This document shows positions 61,801 through 64,000 of a stretch of DNA of 64,000 bases, piece after piece (the first letter of the stretch is position 1; each line of letters starts with the position of its first letter). The notes below the pieces were generated by a model. The model did not search any database. It saw only the letters and a program-made list of their open reading frames with translations, and had not been told where the DNA came from. The position numbers and the translations under genes are program-made. Source of the DNA: Otis tarda (taxonomy: Eukaryota; Chordata; Aves; Otidiformes; Otididae); contig CM048554.1 of assembly GCA_026413225.1 (NCBI GenBank), positions 46,843,963 to 46,907,962 of the forward strand, read 5' to 3'.

Positions 61801-61849
61801 TTTTAGACTCCTTTATAGAAAACTCCTCTGATTATTTTATTCCCACGAC

Positions 61850-61873
61850 CATGTTATCCTTTCATGTTATCCT
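61850..61873. repeat. 11-bp direct repeat
   Basis: catgttatcct occurs at 61850-61860 and 61863-61873, separated by two bases. Confidence 0.85.
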
Positions 61874-62040
61874 GACACTGGTGCTGACTTGATTAATCAC
61901 GACGACAGCTGATTGAGTGCCGATTTCATATTTGAATTCTTCCAAATCTCCTGTGTGAATGCCGTCTACTGTTACTGATTTGTTGTGGTACTGATTTGCT
62001 CTAAAATCTTTAGCACTCCAATCTGGGAGTTTGCACAGGC

Positions 62041-62480
62041 TCATTCTGGGTAAAGAATGACCCCAATGTGAAAGACTCCCACCTCATTTACAACGGGAAC
62101 CAGCACAAATAATTCATTTAGCTGTTCCATAATGTCTTTATCTTCCTTTGCTGCTTCTTCTCATCCTGCTAACTGTCCAACTGTGCTGCTTCTGGTGTAT
62201 ATACAAAAGGCTTTACTGTTAGCTCTCATTACTTCTGCAAGTTGCTCCCACTAATATTTTTGGCTTGCTTTGCTGCGGTTTAACATTTATTTTGCTGGGG
62301 ATTATACTCTTCCTCTGTTTTCTTTCTTTGGATGCAGCTTCCATATTTTGGGATGTGTCTTTTCATTTTCAATGGTGTCTGTTACGCTGCTGTTTAACTA
62401 TGCCAGCTGCTTCTTCTGGCTGTAGCTCATTCAGAGTCCATTTTTATCGATGTTATTGAAGACTGGCATACATTTATTCT
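62041..62480 (-). mobile_element. CR1-like LINE, linker upstream of reverse transcriptase (antisense, dead)
   Basis: A single minus-strand frame from 62247 to 62041 (69 codons including one internal and one terminal stop) reads LAEVMRANSKAFCIYTR and, about 20 codons later, KDIMEQLNELFVLV. CR1 ORF2 has, between endonuclease and reverse transcriptase, 'LA..VK.NKK.FY.YI' and then, at the same spacing, 'T.D.EKAEVLN.FFASVFT'. Both blocks, their order and spacing agree. From 62247 to about 62480 the minus strand remains K/Q-rich as in that linker, with a frame change. The reverse-transcriptase domain itself is missing between here and the 3' part at 61590-61800. An L3-type member of the CR1 clade is the main alternative. 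Confidence 0.6.
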
Positions 62481-63562
62481 TTTCAAAGTATGTGTGCTAC
62501 TTGCAAATGTTTTACTCTTTTAACTGCTATTTCCAATTCTCCCTTCAAGAATTACCTCATTTTTTAATAATTCTGCAACTAAGTATTTTTCGGAAGCATT
62601 TTGGTGGAGACTTACAAGTTACTAACAAGCCCAGAAGTCTCTAAATTGCTTTTTAAATGTTCACTAAGCATAGAAATCATATAACAAAACAAAATAATGA
62701 AAGGGCCATAGGAAAGGTGTCATGAAAAACCTTCTCCATCTGATTCACATACTAACTCAGGGGTTAAGGTTCTATCAGTGTCTGTTTCATAAACTTGCAC
62801 AGATCTACATTAACACCATCCATAGCATTATGGGGGTGAGGGCTCACATAGTACCTAGTGTTATATATTCACATACCAGAGAGATGGGCATGCTGTAAGA
62901 ACTTGAAGAAAGTTATTTTTGGTTGTTCCAGAAAGTACATTAATGTAGATTTCTATTATATTAAATCCTAGTAAACAATTTGTGATCAAGGTACCATACT
63001 GAATTCTTTGTCCTCTACAAAAGGATTTAAAATTATCTTTGTGAAAAGCTCAAAGCATAATTAGATTCCGATGCTTGGCTAAGTGGAAACATCAGCTTGA
63101 TTCCATATATTTCACCTTTCATGCAAGATGCAGGATGGTAAACATCCTTCAGCAAATCTGTGGGTGAAGACTACAAATTAAGCCACAATAGGTTCTAACT
63201 GCAGCTTCAGCCTTTGTGCAGAGCCTTAGAAAAACCACACAGATTTTTCGTGCTGTCTCTCTTAGCAAGTTATACATGGATCTTCTCAAAATAATAAATG
63301 GAAATACAGGACAATGTAAATGTAAGGGGCACATAGTATTAATGCAGTTACTAAAAAGAAGAATGTAATACAAAGAATGCCATGTTTGCATAAAATTTGG
63401 AACTTGACTGCTATGTCTTTAAGTATCCTTTTGCAGGAATATAACCATTCTTGTGCCATGTCAAATTTCTTTAATATCTGCAAATGTAAATAAGTATTTA
63501 TGAAGCTACCTCTCTGTATTTCTATCTGCTTTAATTAACAAGTTAATCTTTTTTTTTTTTAG
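62481..63562. other. Unique AT-rich noncoding DNA
   Basis: No gene or repeat is recognised beyond a T run at 63549-63560. Confidence 0.65.
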
Positions 63563-63617
63563 ATGTCATGTTACATGTCTTTCACCAACAGGAGAACTTA
63601 TTTAGATAACATGACAT
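63563..63617. repeat. Perfect 11-bp inverted repeat, 33-base loop
   Basis: atgtcatgtta (63563-63573) is the exact reverse complement of taacatgacat (63607-63617). It sits between a T run and a TA/TG-rich run. The stem is too short and the loop too long for a canonical microRNA precursor. Confidence 0.8.
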
Positions 63618-63737
63618 ATATTATATGTATATGTATATGCACGTGTATCCAAATATATGTTTAAGGTTGCTTATGCATATAGGTTCTATATGCATAATGG
63701 TGTAATGGTGCAAAATAGATGCTTTTTTTTTTTTTTT
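63618..63737. repeat. TATG-rich low-complexity run ending in a T tract
   Basis: Impure TATG/TATA text (tatatgtatatgtatatgca and onward) is followed by about fifteen T at 63723-63737. Confidence 0.75.
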
Positions 63738-64000
63738 CAAGAGAGTAGGATGACAGTATTCCTGCCAATGGGAAAGAGGAGCTGAATTAGTTCTTTATTT
63801 TCCACTTTGAGATTTGAATCCTGTAAGAAAGCCAGCAATTTCCTTAAAAATGGAAGAAATAAGATGTGAAGACTAGGAAAACACATGGCATTGTAAATGA
63901 CAAATAATAATGCAATCTTGTTCAAGAAAAATATCTATTCAGAAATTTTCCAAACTGATGTCACTTTTTGTGTGAAAGCTTGAGTAGATTGTAAGAATGA
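63738..64000. other. Unique noncoding DNA to the window end
   Basis: Nothing recognisable. The minus-strand open frame at 63737-63925 has no supporting context. Confidence 0.65.

Noticed and set aside
1-64000. Search for CRISPR arrays, prokaryotic operons, phage or plasmid features, rRNA genes and intact tRNAs
   Set aside because: None seen. The repeat content, splice-like signals and absence of dense coding indicate vertebrate nuclear DNA.

Overview
This window looks like a stretch of vertebrate nuclear DNA with no complete protein-coding gene, most likely from a bird or another sauropsid. It is AT-leaning, full of short homopolymer runs, and has stop codons everywhere. Every long open frame examined is short, unconserved to my eye, and lacks convincing exon structure. 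The sauropsid call rests on a CR1 LINE 3' end with the typical terminal octamer near 21480, a degraded antisense CR1 copy at 61590-62480, and a GC-rich block near 2325-2870 that resembles a dispersed avian endogenous-retrovirus sequence. No Alu, L1 or other mammal-specific repeats were seen. All family assignments are from memory of the sequences, not from a search.

Layout. 1-2324 is unique noncoding DNA with an imperfect stem-loop. 2325-2870 is the ERV/LTR-like block. 2871-8451 is unique DNA holding one small exon-like segment (5985-6062, plus strand). 8440-8610 is a decayed palindromic amniote repeat. 8611-14219 is unique, with an AT microsatellite and a perfect 32-bp tandem duplication. 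14220-15260 is purine/G-rich on the plus strand. 15261-24899 is mostly unique, with short tandem duplications and the CR1 3' end. 24900-25450 holds a minus-strand candidate terminal exon or solo LTR with a polyA signal. 31011-31070 is a TG/TA microsatellite. 31766-32330 is a minus-strand relic of an L2-like reverse transcriptase. 35871-36060 is a plus-strand candidate terminal exon: strong acceptor, 45 open codons, stop, polyA signal. 36061-54738 is mostly unique, with a pyrimidine tract and a GC hairpin. 54739-64000 is richer in very old repeats: two MIR-like SINE fragments, two palindromic repeats, a tRNA-like relic and the split CR1.

How it works together. There is no operon or pathway to describe. 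The most economical reading is intergenic or large-intron DNA with an old, strongly decayed repeat population. A few segments may be exons of a noncoding or unrecognised transcript, and several may be conserved noncoding elements. Transcript data or cross-species alignment would decide these. I found no clear evidence of a previously undescribed system. The most testable new signals are the two plus-strand exon candidates, the minus-strand polyA-associated open frame, and the previously unlabelled LINE relics recognised by translating across frames.
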